A DNA stretch of 20,939 bases from Nanobdellota archaeon (GTDB taxonomy: Archaea > Nanobdellota > Nanobdellia > Pacearchaeales > GW2011-AR1): contig JAHISS010000035.1 in the NCBI GenBank assembly GCA_018817905.1, positions 1 through 20,939 of the forward strand, read 5' to 3'. Under the pieces are notes generated by a model that was not told where the DNA came from, did not search any database, and saw only the letters and a program-made list of their open reading frames with translations. Of the stretch, positions 1-5,608 are shown one piece after another. Within the stretch, counting starts at the first letter, position 1. Each line of letters starts with the position of its first letter. The translations under genes were made by a program, and so were the position numbers.

Positions 1-135
1 GGTCACATCGATACCGTCGGTGATGGAAGAGGATTGGATGAAGTTAAGAAATATGTTCTGAGTCAAGGGAGAAATATCGATCAGTTGACTTTATTCGAAT
101 TTATCGATACCCCGCAGCTTGCTGCGACTGGGTAG
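1..135 (+). CDS. C-terminal fragment of an unrecognised protein (5' end outside window)
   Basis: Frame 1 is open from the first base to a TAG at 133-135 and gives a 44-residue tail containing LDEVKKYVLSQGRNIDQL and TLFEFID. I do not recognise the family. The last codons (QLAATG) lie in a perfect palindrome (113-118 with 121-126), so the final residues may come from a hairpin that invaded the gene end. The open frame and amphipathic composition suggest real coding. Which protein it belongs to cannot be told from this fragment. Confidence 0.5.
   Translation, partial: GHIDTVGDGRGLDEVKKYVLSQGRNIDQLTLFEFIDTPQLAATG
113..126. repeat. Short perfect palindrome at the end of the first gene
   Basis: CGCAGC and GCTGCG flank TT, giving a 5-6 bp GC-rich hairpin in otherwise AT-rich DNA. 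It overlaps the stop region of the partial gene and could serve as an mRNA end or processing hairpin. Compact GC palindromes of similar design occur near 4957-4969 and 20863-20879. Confidence 0.5.
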
Positions 136-303
136 TTCATTTTACTAATAATCAAATTGTAAATGAAGAGCCCTGTAAATATAATCTCTCAACATATTGT
201 GGTTTTATTATTAATCTGTATTCGGTAAAATAATCAAAGCATTGTAATCTGTGAAAGAGTAACATTTTTGTTGGACTTACACATAGAACTGAAAAATCCT
301 TAA

Positions 304-313
304 ACTTAAATAT
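304..313 (+). promoter_or_regulatory. TATA box of endA
   Basis: ACTTAAATAT lies about 25 nt upstream of the ATG at 334, which fits a leaderless transcript. The rest of 136-333 is AT-rich intergenic DNA in which I see no gene. Confidence 0.65.
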
Positions 314-333
314 CTATTTCTCCTGTTGTTGAG

Positions 334-846
334 ATGATAAAAGGATATTTTTCTGGGGACAAGGTTGTGTCGAGTTCAGCTGGGGCGTTTTCGTTGTATG
401 AGAAGTCGCGGTTTGGCGAGAAGAAGGCGAACAAGATTGAGTATGCTGCAGTGGAGGTGCTTTATCTTTTTGCAGAGAAGAAAATGGAGATTGTTTTGGG
501 CAAGAAGATTTTTGATTGGGATGGTTTGTTGAGGAAGTTTAAGAAACATGACAAGAAAATCGAGATAAAGTCCGCAGTGTTTTCTGATTTGCGGAAAAAG
601 GGTTATCTCGTTAAGTCAGCTTTGAAGTTTGGGGCGGAGTTCAGGGTTTACGATAAGGGCGCGAGGATGAGCGAGGAGCACGCGAGGTGGATTTTGTATT
701 GTGTTAGGGAGCACGAACAATTGAGCTGGCATGATTTTACTGCAAGGGGGAGAGTTGCGCATTCTACTAAGAAAAATTTGCTGTTGGGAATTGTCGATGA
801 TGAAGGCGAGGTGATTTATTACGAGGTTGGCTGGGTTCGTGCGTAA
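334..846 (+). CDS. endA: tRNA-splicing endonuclease (archaeal alpha type)
   Basis: This enzyme cuts introns out of precursor tRNAs at bulge-helix-bulge structures, leaving 2',3'-cyclic phosphate ends for ligation. The 170-residue length fits the short archaeal subunit that forms homotetramers. The C-terminal catalytic domain is clear: FSDLRKKGYLVKSALKFGAE, then FRVY, EEHARW and AHSTKK. Tyr106, His116 and Lys147 have the same 10 and 31 residue spacing as the catalytic triad of the Methanocaldococcus enzyme (from memory of the family). The N-terminal half (about 1-80) is the variable domain. The ATG at 334 is supported by a TATA box about 25 nt upstream. A likely substrate, the intron-containing tRNA at 4850-4939, lies in the same window. 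Confidence 0.95.
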   Translation: MIKGYFSGDKVVSSSAGAFSLYEKSRFGEKKANKIEYAAVEVLYLFAEKKMEIVLGKKIFDWDGLLRKFKKHDKKIEIKSAVFSDLRKKGYLVKSALKFGAEFRVYDKGARMSEEHARWILYCVREHEQLSWHDFTARGRVAHSTKKNLLLGIVDDEGEVIYYEVGWVRA

Positions 847-893
847 TATTTAGCTCGCAACAAGTTGTTTGGATTAGCAACTCACAACCGACT

Positions 894-916
894 TCATCAG
901 GTTGTTCGTCTGATGA
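894..916 (+). terminator. Hairpin downstream of endA, possible 3' end signal
   Basis: TCATCAG (894-900) and CTGATGA (910-916) form a 7-bp perfect stem with a 9-nt loop, followed by an A-rich run rather than a T-tract. The motifs also look like C-box/D-box elements, but I see no complete C/D sRNA arrangement. A processing hairpin is the safer reading. Confidence 0.3.
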
Positions 917-1015
917 GAAAAAAGTAAGTCATAAATCCCGAAGGTTGGATTGGATAATAATCTAAATGGGTTCGTGCGTAGAAAGGTTTTTAATTTTGTT
1001 ATGTTTACTCTTCTT

Positions 1016-1192
1016 ATGAAAAAAAATAAAGCAGGGCAGAGCAGTTTTGTTTTAATTGACATTATCGCGGGCTTGGTTGTTATTGCAGGCGGAGTTTTGA
1101 TAGCTTTGTCTTATGCTAATCTCGGAGTGGTTTTTACAAGCGTTGGATTATTGATTGAAGCAATTAAATTTTTAGCGAGGTCGGGATTGTGA
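1016..1192 (+). CDS. Small two-span membrane protein with pilin-like N-terminus
   Basis: This 58-residue protein begins MKKNKAGQSSFVL and then has two hydrophobic stretches (about residues 12-31 and 33-50). The start at 1016 is preferred over in-frame upstream starts because a TTTTTAAT box centred near 990 lies 26 nt upstream. The KxKAGQSS sequence before the first hydrophobic segment resembles archaeal class III (type IV pilin) signal peptides, but the body is far too short for an ordinary pilin. The function is unknown. Its TGA overlaps the GTG start of the next tiny gene (GTGA), so the two are probably translationally coupled. Confidence 0.6.
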   Translation: MKKNKAGQSSFVLIDIIAGLVVIAGGVLIALSYANLGVVFTSVGLLIEAIKFLARSGL

Positions 1193-1332
1193 TAAGTGCG
1201 AATGTGGTTGTTGGGATATTGATAATTGTTATTAATCTGATTCCGATGATTTTGAGGAAATGGAAATATCTGCAGTTTACAATAGCTCTTTCTCTTTTAG
1301 TAAGTTTGATATTGATTTATGTTGGGGGTTAG
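1189..1332 (+). CDS. Tiny membrane protein coupled to the preceding gene
   Basis: A GTG start at 1189 overlaps the upstream stop codon and opens a 47-residue frame to TAG at 1330-1332. The product is almost entirely hydrophobic: MISANVVVGILIIVINLIPM, a short basic loop (LRKWKYL), then a second hydrophobic segment ending LIYVGG. It is probably a two-span membrane peptide made together with the product of 1016-1192. The family is not recognised. Coding is supported by the overlap geometry and the loop-separated hydrophobic pattern, not by homology. Confidence 0.5.
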   Translation: MISANVVVGILIIVINLIPMILRKWKYLQFTIALSLLVSLILIYVGG

Positions 1333-1353
1333 TTGCTTGCGAAGGGTTCTGGT

Positions 1354-1644
1354 TTAGGTTTTGAATTTTTTGATTAGGAAAATAATCAGACAAGAAAGCA
1401 TGTACGGGAGAATAAGTTCTATGATAATGATTAAGTAAGTTAGGTTTATAGCGGTAAAGCCAACAGATAAATTGACTGTGCCAGATAGGCTGTCTAATGT
1501 TCTCCAAAGCGAATGATATTCGGTGTAGACACAACCAGGACATTTATAGACATAAATTGCAGGAACTATTGGGAGGAAAGAAATTATTATAAACATGGCA
1601 ATAGCTAAGATTGCTTTCGCTGTTGTTGGTTTGAAGAATTCCAT
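1354..1644 (-). CDS. Small membrane protein of unknown function
   Basis: The product is 96 residues, beginning MEFFKPTTAKAILAIAMF, with one hydrophobic span near residues 9-31 and a longer hydrophobic C-terminal half (about 62-90) ending in KKFKT. A CPGC motif follows the first span (KCPGCVYTEY) and could bind metal or form a disulfide outside the membrane. An AT-rich box about 26 nt upstream of the ATG (minus-strand TTATTAAAC near 1666-1674) supports the start. The gene is convergent with 1189-1332. The family is not recognised. Confidence 0.6.
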   Translation of the reverse strand: MEFFKPTTAKAILAIAMFIIISFLPIVPAIYVYKCPGCVYTEYHSLWRTLDSLSGTVNLSVGFTAINLTYLIIIIELILPYMLSCLIIFLIKKFKT

Positions 1645-1755
1645 GTTATCAAGAAGAAATTTTTGTTTAATAATGTTTTGAAGGGTTCAAGGTTATTTGA
1701 AGTGTTGGACGTTGGACACAACAATCTTTATAATCCTCTTGGCTTTATGTAACTT

Positions 1756-2679
1756 ATGATTGAGGTTGAGAAGTTAAGTGTAAGCAAAGAAAAGATTTTG
1801 TCGACGATAATGTCGCGAGGACCGTCGCTGCCTGTGCAGATTGCTCGGGAGATAAATTTTTCGCCGCTTTTTGCGTCTGCGTTTCTTTCTGAGCTGAAGG
1901 CAGAGGGGAAAATAAAAATCAGCAACATGAGGGTTGGAAGTTCGCCGCTTTATTATCTGCCTGGACAGGAAGAACAATTGGAGAAGTTTACTGCTTATCT
2001 GAATCAACGAGAGAAGGAGGCGTTTGCGCTTTTGAGGTCTGCGCAGTTTCTTGAGGATTCAGAGCAAAATCCTGTTATGCGTGTGGCTTTGCGGGCGATT
2101 AAAGATTTTGCTGTTCCTGTTAAGGTGCGCATTAACAGCGAGTCAAAGTTGTTTTGGAAATATTTTCCCTTGTCTGATAGCGAGGTTTCTCAAATGGTGA
2201 AAAGTGGTTTTTCTGGGAAGAAGAAAATTTTGGATGAGGGGAAGGTAGTAGAGAAACCAGTTGTTAAAGAAGAGAAGAAGGAGATTGAGAAAGAAGTTGA
2301 ACAGAAAGTTTTGCCGCAGGAAGATGAACGGCCGTTGGCAGAAAAGAAACGGGTAAGGGCGCAGGAAAGTGAGTTCGTTATTAATGTTAAGGATTTTCTT
2401 GGAGCTAAGGATGTTGAGGTTGTGGAAGTTTTTGCCGAGAGGAAAAAGGAATTTGAGGCAAAGGTTCAGATTGATACTTTGTTTGGCAAGCAGATTTATT
2501 ATTTGTTTGCAAAGGACAAGAAGAATGTTAGTGATAATGACTTAGCGGTTGCGTTGCAGAAAGCGCAGATGGAAAAATTGCCTGCTGTAGTGATGTCGCC
2601 GGGGGAATTGAACAAGAAAGGAAAGATGCATTTGGCGCAGTGGGGGAATTTGGTTAAGTTTGAAAAATTGAGGTTTTAG
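1756..2679 (+). CDS. Winged-helix protein with a possible nuclease-like C-terminal domain
   Basis: Residues about 10-70 form a winged helix-turn-helix: the recognition region is LPVQIAREINFSPLFASAFL and the wing is GKIKISNMRVGSSPLYYLPG. A mixed region follows, then a highly charged Lys/Glu linker at about 165-205. The C-terminal 100 residues end with QIYYLFAKDKKNVSDNDLAV, LPAVVMSPGELNKKGKMHL and WGNLVKFEKL, a beta/alpha order that recalls restriction-endonuclease-like folds. The metal-binding residues are not convincing, so nuclease activity is a guess. A TTATAAT box (1728-1734) lies 26 nt upstream of the ATG. The stop is 8 nt before the next gene. A DNA-binding regulatory role is likely. Confidence 0.75.
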   Translation: MIEVEKLSVSKEKILSTIMSRGPSLPVQIAREINFSPLFASAFLSELKAEGKIKISNMRVGSSPLYYLPGQEEQLEKFTAYLNQREKEAFALLRSAQFLEDSEQNPVMRVALRAIKDFAVPVKVRINSESKLFWKYFPLSDSEVSQMVKSGFSGKKKILDEGKVVEKPVVKEEKKEIEKEVEQKVLPQEDERPLAEKKRVRAQESEFVINVKDFLGAKDVEVVEVFAERKKEFEAKVQIDTLFGKQIYYLFAKDKKNVSDNDLAVALQKAQMEKLPAVVMSPGELNKKGKMHLAQWGNLVKFEKLRF

Positions 2680-2687
2680 TTTGGAGG

Positions 2688-3059
2688 ATGAAATTGGCAA
2701 TTGATTCAGCTGTGAAATATTTGGAAGAAAGAGGCAATAACGAATTGTTGGGGGAAATACTTGGTAAGTTAGTTAAGAATTACCGAAAAATTCAGGAAAG
2801 AAGTTCGCCAAGTTTTAATGTGGAGGTGCATAAAGCTAACGAGTTGTTTAGAGATATTTGTGCAGAGTTAAGGGCTGTCGACGTTGATTATCATGATATT
2901 AGCATTTATTGCAAGGTAACTAATGAGGCTTGTTTATTGGACTATTTGAGGGGGGAATTAGGTATTTTAGAACGTGCGGAAATTACAAGGTTAAAGGGAA
3001 GGCATTTAGGGTTGGAGGACGAGCCTTATAGCGGGGAATTTAGTAGAGAAAAGGTTTAA
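2688..3059 (+). CDS. Conserved-looking soluble protein, unknown function
   Basis: This 123-residue, mostly helical protein (KYLEERGNNELLGEILGKLV, LFRDICAELRAVDVDYHDIS) has no family I can name. It follows the winged-helix gene by 8 nt and is probably co-transcribed. A GGAGG at 2683-2687 directly abuts the ATG at 2688, too close for normal initiation. A TTG codon at 2694, 6 nt after the GGAGG, would be better spaced and would shorten the protein by two residues. The 3' end doubles as the promoter of the ribosomal protein gene downstream. Confidence 0.7.
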   Translation: MKLAIDSAVKYLEERGNNELLGEILGKLVKNYRKIQERSSPSFNVEVHKANELFRDICAELRAVDVDYHDISIYCKVTNEACLLDYLRGELGILERAEITRLKGRHLGLEDEPYSGEFSREKV

Positions 3060-3062
3060 ATA
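3053..3062 (+). promoter_or_regulatory. TATA box of rps17e inside the preceding stop region
   Basis: GGTTTAAATA spans the TAA stop (3057-3059) of the upstream gene and is centred 26 nt before the rps17e ATG at 3084. The stop codon itself is part of the TATA element. Confidence 0.65.
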
Positions 3063-3083
3063 TTGTTTTTTTTAGGTTGAGGT

Positions 3084-3287
3084 ATGGGAAGAATAAAACA
3101 GTTGATGATTAAGAAAGCAGCACGGGAACTTTTTGCTACTGTAGAGGGATTTAGCGAGGATTTTGAGAAAAACAAAAAACTTTTAAAGAATACAATGCCT
3201 TCTAAAAGTGTAAGGAACAAGGTGGCTGGTGGCATTGTCCGCTTGGCTACTCAAGAACGTCAGAAAGCACATGGAACAACTGAATAA
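3084..3287 (+). CDS. rps17e: Ribosomal protein eS17 (S17e)
   Basis: This is a 67-residue small-subunit ribosomal protein found in archaea and eukaryotes. The start MGRIKQLMIKKAAREL, the middle FSEDFEKNKKLLKN and the end PSKSVRNKVAGGIVRL match the standard eS17 pattern, and the length is normal for archaea. The start is supported by a TATA box centred 26 nt upstream. The last 17 nt overlap the likely start of the Alba gene in another frame, so the pair is read from one transcript. Confidence 0.93.
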   Translation: MGRIKQLMIKKAARELFATVEGFSEDFEKNKKLLKNTMPSKSVRNKVAGGIVRLATQERQKAHGTTE

Positions 3288-3621
3288 CGAACAAAAAGAG
3301 AACAAAGGAGAACAAAAAAAGGAAGGTGGGGATTTTAGAGACAAACCGTTTGATAATACTATTTTTATTGGTTCAAAACCTTTAGTGAATTATATTCGCG
3401 GTGTGATAATTCAGTTTACGAAATTGAATGCTCAGGAAGTTCTGATAAAATCGCGCGGGAAATTTATCTCAAAGGCGGTGGACGTTGCAGAAGTTGCGCG
3501 AAGGTCGCTTGAGGACAAAAAGGCATACATCAAAGGAATTAATATTGCGAGCGAGAGTTTTGAGACAGATGGCAAGAAGACGAATATTTCGACGATGGAT
3601 ATTGTTTTGGCGAAGGGGTAG
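3271..3621 (+). CDS. albA: Alba-family chromatin / nucleic-acid-binding protein
   Basis: Alba dimers coat archaeal DNA and also bind RNA. The core fits the family: NTIFIGSKPLVNYIRGVIIQ, then VLIKSRGKFISKAVDVAEVA, then the hairpin and end strand TNISTMDIVLAKG. The Lys of GSKPL sits at the conserved modifiable, DNA-contacting position. I place the start at ATG 3271 (MEQLNNEQKENKGEQKK), giving 116 residues with a charged Gln/Glu/Lys N-terminal extension of about 25 residues. An earlier in-frame ATG at 3229 would lie deep inside eS17. The 17-nt overlap with rps17e suggests coupled translation. Confidence 0.93.
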   Translation: MEQLNNEQKENKGEQKKEGGDFRDKPFDNTIFIGSKPLVNYIRGVIIQFTKLNAQEVLIKSRGKFISKAVDVAEVARRSLEDKKAYIKGINIASESFETDGKKTNISTMDIVLAKG

Positions 3622-3674
3622 TTTGGGTTTTGGGTTTTAGAAAATTTTAAAAACTATTTTTATAGTCAATTAGG

Positions 3675-4013
3675 ATGAGTAGAAAAATTAGTCCTGCAGG
3701 AGTGATGGGAGATTTTGTTGGAAAGTATAATGCAAGAATTAAACCTTTAATTGATGAGGGGGCTACTCAAGGGCTAAACGGAATGGTAACAGATGTTGTT
3801 CTTAGGGGAAATTTTGTTATTGATTCTCTCGATGGCTGGCCAGAACGAACCAATGCGTTGTTTGAATCCGCGTTGAAAAATCTTAGAGCTTCCAGCGCGG
3901 AAAACTTTGGAAATTCTCTTTTATTAGGCATTGTGGATAGAGATGTATCAGAATTAGATTTTATTATGTCTGGAAACGAAGTTTATGACAGAGCAAAGGC
4001 AGCGTATGTATAG
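3675..4013 (+). CDS. Hypothetical soluble protein
   Basis: The product is 112 residues, beginning MSRKISPAGVMGDFVGKYNA, with no signal peptide, membrane span or motif I recognise. A TTTTAAAAACT box at about 3645-3655 lies about 26 nt upstream of the ATG, so it has its own leaderless promoter. It stands alone between Alba and the toxin-antitoxin pair. Coding is supported by promoter spacing and ordinary residue composition. Confidence 0.65.
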   Translation: MSRKISPAGVMGDFVGKYNARIKPLIDEGATQGLNGMVTDVVLRGNFVIDSLDGWPERTNALFESALKNLRASSAENFGNSLLLGIVDRDVSELDFIMSGNEVYDRAKAAYV

Positions 4014-4040
4014 CTTTTGTTGATTCCGCGAAAACGAATA

Positions 4041-4050
4041 ATTTAAATAA
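4041..4050 (+). promoter_or_regulatory. TATA box of the toxin-antitoxin operon
   Basis: ATTTAAATAA is centred about 29 nt upstream of ATG 4074 but only about 17 nt from ATG 4062, which argues for the downstream start of the antitoxin. Confidence 0.55.
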
Positions 4051-4073
4051 TCTACATCTGTATGCAGTTGTAT

Positions 4074-4310
4074 ATGGAAACAACAATTAGACTAAGTTCT
4101 CAAACAAAAGAAGAGCTTATTCAATTTAGACAGTACAAGAATGAAAGCTTTGACGAATTAGTTAGAAAGCTAATTTTTTTAGCTAAGCTTGCTGAGAAAG
4201 AACCAAAGCTTAGTCAGAAGACAGTGTTGGAAATAAAAGAAGCAAGAGAAAAAGTTAAGAAAGGAAAGTTCTATACAGAAGTAGAGGCAAAGAAAATCCT
4301 CGGTCTGTAA
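4074..4310 (+). CDS. Antitoxin of a RelBE/ParDE-type pair
   Basis: This 78-residue protein begins METTIRLSSQTKEELIQF, a short strand followed by a helix as in ribbon-helix-helix or related archaeal antitoxins. The region NESFDELVRKLIFLAKLAEK is the likely second helix, and the charged C-terminal half (KEAREKVKKGKFYTEVEAKK) would wrap the toxin. ATG 4074 is preferred to 4062 because of TATA spacing. It ends one base before the toxin gene. Such antitoxins usually repress their own operon with the toxin, and that role is inferred here. Confidence 0.8.
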   Translation: METTIRLSSQTKEELIQFRQYKNESFDELVRKLIFLAKLAEKEPKLSQKTVLEIKEAREKVKKGKFYTEVEAKKILGL

Positions 4311-4311
4311 A

Positions 4312-4560
4312 ATGTATCGGCTTATTTTTGAAAAGAAAGCGCTTCATGATTTGAACAAATTAGACGGTAAGATTAAGGAGAGGATTTGGAATAAATTACA
4401 GGATTGTAAAGAAAATCCATTTAGGTTTTTTGAGAAATTGGCCGAAACGGAAGGATTCAAATTAAGAGTCGGTGATTGGAGAGTTGTGGCAGATATTTTT
4501 AGAGAAAGGGGAGTAATTGTTATTTTGAAGGTTGGTCATCGTAAGAATATTTATGATTAG
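4312..4560 (+). CDS. RelE/ParE-superfamily toxin
   Basis: The 82-residue product has the size and order of RelE-type toxins. It has the N-terminal strand YRLIFEKKALHDLNKLD, a helical pair (KIKERIWNKLQDCKENPFRF), then FKLRVGDWRVVADIF and the terminal VILKVGHRKNIYD. The LRVGDWR and GHRKNIYD signatures are diagnostic of the superfamily. RelE members cleave mRNA on the ribosome and ParE members poison gyrase. The terminal GHRKNIYD favours the RelE-like mRNA interferase branch, but this is inference. It is placed 1 nt after the antitoxin stop. Confidence 0.87.
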   Translation: MYRLIFEKKALHDLNKLDGKIKERIWNKLQDCKENPFRFFEKLAETEGFKLRVGDWRVVADIFRERGVIVILKVGHRKNIYD

Positions 4561-4561
4561 T

Positions 4562-4798
4562 TTATTTTTTCAACAGCTTATCAACTTTTTTTTCTATTCT
4601 TTCCATGTCTCCTCTTAGCAGGTCAAGCCTTTTGATTCTTTTCTTGTTGAATATCCAGTTTACTACTTGGAGAGCTATCCAGACGATGACGATGATTCCT
4701 ATTGCTTGGAGCCATTTGCCGATTGAGCCGATTCTTGCTGCGATTTCTGTTGAAGCGTTGAACACGTCTTCGGTTGTTATTACATCTTCTAAAGCCAT
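4562..4798 (-). CDS. Small membrane-anchored coiled-coil protein
   Basis: The product is 78 residues: an acidic N-terminus (MALEDVITTEDVFNASTEIA), one membrane span at about 30-50 (LQAIGIIVIVWIALQVVNWI), then a basic patch (NKKRIKRLDLLRG) and a short heptad-like helix (MERIEKKVDKLLKK). The basic patch after the span predicts a cytoplasmic C-terminus. The function is unknown. The gene is convergent with the toxin gene (1 nt apart) and diverges from tRNA-Met across a shared near-palindromic TATA element. Confidence 0.65.
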   Translation of the reverse strand: MALEDVITTEDVFNASTEIAARIGSIGKWLQAIGIIVIVWIALQVVNWIFNKKRIKRLDLLRGDMERIEKKVDKLLKK

Positions 4799-4818
4799 GT
4801 TAGGGTGAGGGGCAAAGA

Positions 4819-4829
4819 ACTTAAAAAGT
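4819..4829. promoter_or_regulatory. Shared bidirectional TATA element
   Basis: ACTTAAAAAGT is almost its own reverse complement. Its centre is about 26 nt from the tRNA-Met 5' end (4850, plus) and about 26 nt from the ATG at 4798 (minus). It could serve both divergent genes with ideal spacing in each direction. The same string lies upstream of tRNA-Arg at 19360-19369. Confidence 0.6.
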
Positions 4830-4849
4830 CTTTGTTTTTCTTTTTGAAA

Positions 4850-4939
4850 GGCTCCGTAGCTCAGTTGATTAGAGCGCTGCTCTCATGAAATTTTCCTTGA
4901 GAAAGGCAGAGGTCGGGAGTTTGAATCTCCCCGGAGCCA
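4850..4939 (+). tRNA. tRNA-Met(CAT), elongator type, with intron
   Basis: The cloverleaf is complete: acceptor GGCTCCG/CGGAGCC, D arm GCTC/GAGC, anticodon stem CTGCT/GGCAG, T arm GGGAG-TTTGAAT-CTCCC and discriminator A, with no encoded CCA. The anticodon CAT is at 4884-4886. The anticodon loop holds 23 nt, so 16 nt must be removed. The stem sequence is not that of an initiator. tRNA-Ile with a modified CAT anticodon is the alternative, since sequence alone does not separate the two well. The promoter is the shared TATA box at 4819-4829. Confidence 0.85.
4888..4903 (+). other. 16-nt tRNA intron (anticodon loop)
   Basis: CTCA (4882-4885) pairs with TGAG (4898-4901), with 3-nt bulge-like segments on each side, as in a bulge-helix-bulge or relaxed bulge-helix-loop motif. 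Cutting at the canonical 37/38 site removes 4888-4903 and leaves G37. A one-base shift (4887-4902) would leave A37, which is more usual for a tRNA reading codons that begin with A. Confidence 0.7.
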
Positions 4940-4940
4940 T
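4916..4940 (+). repeat. tRNA 3' end, copy 1 of a 25-bp direct repeat
   Basis: These 25 bp, comprising most of the T arm and the acceptor 3' strand of tRNA-Met plus one base, are repeated exactly at 5041-5065. Duplicated tRNA 3' ends are the usual product of tyrosine-recombinase integration, but only 100 bp separate the copies and no integrase is visible. Confidence 0.75.
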
Positions 4941-4956
4941 TAATTTTTAGATAGTC

Positions 4957-5000
4957 CCCCGACTTCGTCGGCATAAAAAATCTGAAGATTTTTCATAAGA
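4957..5000 (+). repeat. Two hairpins between the duplicated tRNA ends
   Basis: CCGAC-TTC-GTCGG at 4957-4969 is followed by an A/T palindrome, AAAATCT-GA-AGATTTT, within about 4975-4994. Either could terminate the tRNA transcript. The first resembles other GC palindromes near the window edges. Confidence 0.45.
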
Positions 5001-5040
5001 CTGTTTTTGAAACTGTCAAATACTCGCTGCACTCGCATAA

Positions 5041-5065
5041 GGAGTTTGAATCTCCCCGGAGCCAT
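5041..5065 (+). repeat. tRNA 3' end, copy 2 (att-like scar)
   Basis: This is an exact second copy of tRNA-Met 3' positions 4916-4940 with no 5' half, so it is not a functional tRNA. From here to the promoter at 5234 (about 5066-5233) I see no gene, and this stretch could be residue of an element. Confidence 0.75.
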
Positions 5066-5263
5066 GTTTGTGTAAATTAAATCCCGAAAGGTAGCAACCC
5101 AATATTCATTGACGTAATGTGATGCCTGTAGTTATCGATAATTGTTTAATAATAATCTAAAATTGTCTGGCGGGAGGAGGATAGAAGTTAGGCGATATGT
5201 TACGTTATGAGCTGGACTTAACACTTTGCAAAACTTATTAAGTCGTAGAACCTACTTTAGATA

Positions 5264-5455
5264 ATGAAACTTGGAAGGCATAAGGGCTATAATCTTGCGA
5301 GCAACATAATTTTCTTCTTGAATATTTTTATCGCGCTGATGATTGTTTTTGGTTCGTGGTTTTTGCTTGAAACAGAGTTCGGCAGGACGGTTTTGTCCTT
5401 TGCTTTTGCGATGCTGGTAATCTCTGTAGTGTTGAAAGCTGTGCAATGGTGGTAG
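5264..5455 (+). CDS. Small two-span membrane protein
   Basis: The product is 63 residues: MKLGRHKGYNLASN, then a hydrophobic span (IIFFLNIFIALMIVFGSWFL), a short polar turn (ETEFGRT) and a second span ending LKAVQWW. ACTTATTAAGT at 5234-5244 is centred about 25 nt upstream of the ATG, supporting this start and a leaderless transcript. The function is unknown. The basic N-terminus predicts a cytoplasmic start. Confidence 0.65.
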   Translation: MKLGRHKGYNLASNIIFFLNIFIALMIVFGSWFLLETEFGRTVLSFAFAMLVISVVLKAVQWW

Positions 5456-5480
5456 CTTCGGGGAATCCAAATTCCTAATT

Positions 5481-5585
5481 AGCCAAAATTAATTCCTCCA
5501 CCCCCAATCAATAATTAAATCAATCAGGAACATAATGCTGGTTGGATTTTAGGATAATTTAGTTGGTTGGGGTTTGGGTAACTTG
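5481..5585 (+). repeat. Dispersed repeat, copy E
   Basis: This stretch matches four other copies at 12.5, 14.1, 14.2 and 15.5 kb. Shared blocks are a C-rich tract (CCTCCACCCCC), AATAATTAAATCAATC, ATAATGCTGGTTGGATTTT and a terminal GGGTAACTTG. TCAATC (5520-5525) can pair with GGTTGG (5540-5545). CCCCAATC can pair with GGTTGGGG near the right end. It fills the gap between 5455 and the HIT gene. Confidence 0.65.
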
Positions 5586-5608
5586 TCGTAAACAACGAAC
5601 TTTTTGAA

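Noticed and set aside
894..930. C/D box small RNA
   Set aside because: TGATGA and CTGA-like motifs occur, but the full C-D'-C'-D order and spacing is missing. A plain hairpin explains them.
3229..3270. Alba start at ATG 3229
   Set aside because: It would add residues read from the eS17 gene in another frame. The charged start at 3271 gives a normal Alba layout.
4062..4073. Antitoxin start at ATG 4062
   Set aside because: The TATA box would lie only about 17 nt upstream, whereas ATG 4074 has proper spacing.
5041..5065. A second tRNA gene
   Set aside because: Only the T-arm/acceptor 3' part is present. No 5' acceptor, D arm or anticodon arm lies upstream.
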